From positions 1 through 32,443 of the forward strand of contig JAZSOH010000026.1 of the NCBI GenBank assembly GCA_045536815.1: a DNA stretch of 32,443 nucleotides, written 5' to 3'. The position numbers and the translations under genes are program-made. This document shows, in pieces, positions 31,342 through 32,443 of this stretch. Numbering within the stretch: the first letter of the stretch is position 1; each line of letters begins with the position of its first letter. The notes beneath the pieces are model-generated. The model ran no database searches. It was not told where the DNA came from and was given only the letters and a program-made list of their open reading frames with translations. This DNA comes from UMGS1279 sp045536815. Lineage in GTDB: Bacteria; Bacillota; Clostridia; Oscillospirales; Acutalibacteraceae.

Positions 31342-32210
31342 TGGGAAAACTTTTTAGAACAATTACAAGCGACGGTCTTGTTATGGCAACGGCTGTTGAT
31401 ACAACCGATATTGTTGCAAGAGCAGAAGAAATTCATAAAACCTCTGCGGTTTCAACTGCGGCTCTTGGTAGGCTTTTAACTGCCGCTTCTATGATGGGCA
31501 ATATGCTAAAGGGTAAGGACGATACTATTACTCTTCGTATAGCGGGTGACGGTCCTATCGGTAGTATAATTGCGGTTTCGGATAGTAACGGTGATGTTAG
31601 GGGATATGTAACAAATCCCGTTGTTGAGCTTCCGCTTAATAGTAAAGGTAAGCTAGATGTTGGCGGCGCCGTAGGAAATGGAAATCTTTACGTTTTAAAA
31701 GACTTAGGCATGAAAGAGCCATATAATGGCCTTGTTCCGCTTGTTAGCGGCGAAATTGCCGAGGATATCACCTCTTACTATGCCATAAGTGAGCAAATTC
31801 CAACCGTTTGTGCGCTTGGTGTTTTGGTTAACCCCGATTTATCAGTTAAAGCGGCGGGTGGCTTTATAATTCAGCTTCTTCCCGCGGCGGGTGATGATAC
31901 TGCCGAGCTTGTTGAAAAAGGTTTGGCTGAGCTTCAATCGGTAACTACTATGCTTTCTTCGGGAAAAACACCGCTTGATATGATAAAACTTGCCCTTAAA
32001 GAGTTCGAGGTTGAAACTCTTTACGAACAGGATATATATTATAAATGTAACTGTAGTGAAGAAAGGGTAAAATCGGCTTTGGTATCGCTTGGCGAAAAAG
32101 AACTTGACGATATGTCAAAAGAGATGCCCGAAATTGAAGTTAAGTGCCATTTTTGTGAAAAAACATACAAATTTTCGCCCGAAGAAATAAGAAAAATGGC
32201 AAAGAAATAA
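31341..32210 (+). CDS. hslO: Hsp33 redox-regulated chaperonin
   Basis: Hsp33 holds unfolding proteins after oxidation. Under reducing conditions four cysteines bind zinc; oxidation releases it and activates the protein. The 289-residue product has the complete C-terminal switch C236-x-C238 (YKCNCSEE) and C269-x2-C272 (KCHFCEK). The N-terminal substrate-binding domain includes AALGRLLTAASMMGNMLKG. Coupled to the methyltransferase gene by a one-base overlap. Confidence 0.96.
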   Translation: MGKLFRTITSDGLVMATAVDTTDIVARAEEIHKTSAVSTAALGRLLTAASMMGNMLKGKDDTITLRIAGDGPIGSIIAVSDSNGDVRGYVTNPVVELPLNSKGKLDVGGAVGNGNLYVLKDLGMKEPYNGLVPLVSGEIAEDITSYYAISEQIPTVCALGVLVNPDLSVKAAGGFIIQLLPAAGDDTAELVEKGLAELQSVTTMLSSGKTPLDMIKLALKEFEVETLYEQDIYYKCNCSEERVKSALVSLGEKELDDMSKEMPEIEVKCHFCEKTYKFSPEEIRKMAKK

Positions 32211-32246
32211 AATTTCAAAAAAAATAAAAAAGTTTAAAAAAATGTG

Positions 32247-32275
32247 TTGACAAATTAGTTTAAGTGTGGTATTAT
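32247..32275 (+). promoter_or_regulatory. Promoter of the tRNA-Val/tRNA-Asp unit
   Basis: TTGACA (32247-32252), 17 bases and TATTAT (32270-32275), about 40 bases before tRNA-Val. Confidence 0.8.
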
Positions 32276-32316
32276 ATCATTCGTCGCCGATGAGGTTTCA
32301 GACAGGCGGTAAATGT

Positions 32317-32392
32317 GGGAGCATAGCTCAGCTGGGAGAGCATCTGCCTTACAAGCAGAGGGTCACAGGTTCGAGCCCTGTTGTTCCCACCA
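32317..32392 (+). tRNA. tRNA-Val(UAC)
   Basis: 76 bases, acceptor GGGAGCA/TGTTCCC, anticodon TAC in loop CTTACAA closed by TCTGC/GCAGA, T-arm ACAGGTTCGAGCCCTGT and an encoded CCA end. Confidence 0.95.
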
Positions 32393-32397
32393 TTTTT

Positions 32398-32443
32398 GGC
32401 CTGGTAGTTCAGCTGGTTAGAACGCTAGCCTGTCACGCTAGAG
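32398..32443 (+). tRNA. tRNA-Asp(GUC), 3' end beyond the window
   Basis: Begins GGCCTGGTAGTTCAGC, with D-arm and anticodon GTC in loop CTGTCAC closed by CTAGC/GCTAG. The sequence is cut after the anticodon stem. Confidence 0.9.

Overview
The window looks like a chromosome segment of a low-GC, anaerobic gut-type clostridium (Oscillospirales/Eubacteriales-like). Indicators are the consensus sigma-A promoters, strong Shine-Dalgarno sites, a sodium-pumping oxaloacetate decarboxylase, an oxygen-sensitive glycyl radical enzyme, Big_2/Big_3-rich secreted proteins with a dockerin, CCA-encoding tRNA genes, and mobilizable elements with MobV relaxases and large serine recombinases. I cannot name the species.

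Layout. Bases 1-1390 are mobile-element flotsam: two small membrane-protein genes, each followed by the same 28-bp repeat, and a tnpV-like gene. Bases 1397-11353 hold a two-gene minus-strand operon. The first gene encodes an N-terminally anchored transglutaminase/cysteine-protease-like protein ending in a dockerin. The second encodes a 2558-residue secreted protein (thioredoxin-like, CAP, cohesin-like, about six Big_3 and five Big_2 modules, a CxxC-rich zinc-knuckle tract, FN3). Bases about 11546-15496 are an integrative mobilizable element: a LexA-box promoter, a probable structured RNA with a terminator, an oriT-like hairpin region, a MobV relaxase, an 89-aa protein of unknown function and a TnpX-type serine recombinase. 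Bases 15521-17360 hold a mini-hairpin array, a tiny ribbon-helix-helix gene (49 aa) and a divergent pair encoding a zinc-ribbon membrane protein and an Lgt-like protein.

Bases 17450-18748 encode an FAD/Rieske oxidoreductase. Bases 18811-22536 are the minus-strand oadG-BCCP-oadB-oadA operon. Bases 22628-22987 carry a second hairpin array, an oriT-like relic and terminators. Bases 23022-29565 are a five-gene minus-strand operon behind a perfect 27-bp operator palindrome: ROK regulator, glycyl-radical activase, glycyl radical enzyme, FGGY sugar kinase and mannose-6-phosphate isomerase-like protein. It reads as a carbohydrate or polyol catabolic unit with unknown substrate. Bases 29645-30417 carry two tRNA-Ser genes followed by a compact module that ends in a duplicate of the tRNA-Ser 3' end, then a third hairpin array. 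Bases 30595-32210 hold a methyltransferase and hslO, followed by tRNA-Val and a cut-off tRNA-Asp.

The regions most worth follow-up are the dockerin/cohesin-like operon, the SOS-box RNA of the mobilizable element, the glycyl radical operon, the tRNA-Ser-adjacent module and the three related mini-hairpin arrays. All functions are read from sequence only. No similarity search or folding program was run.
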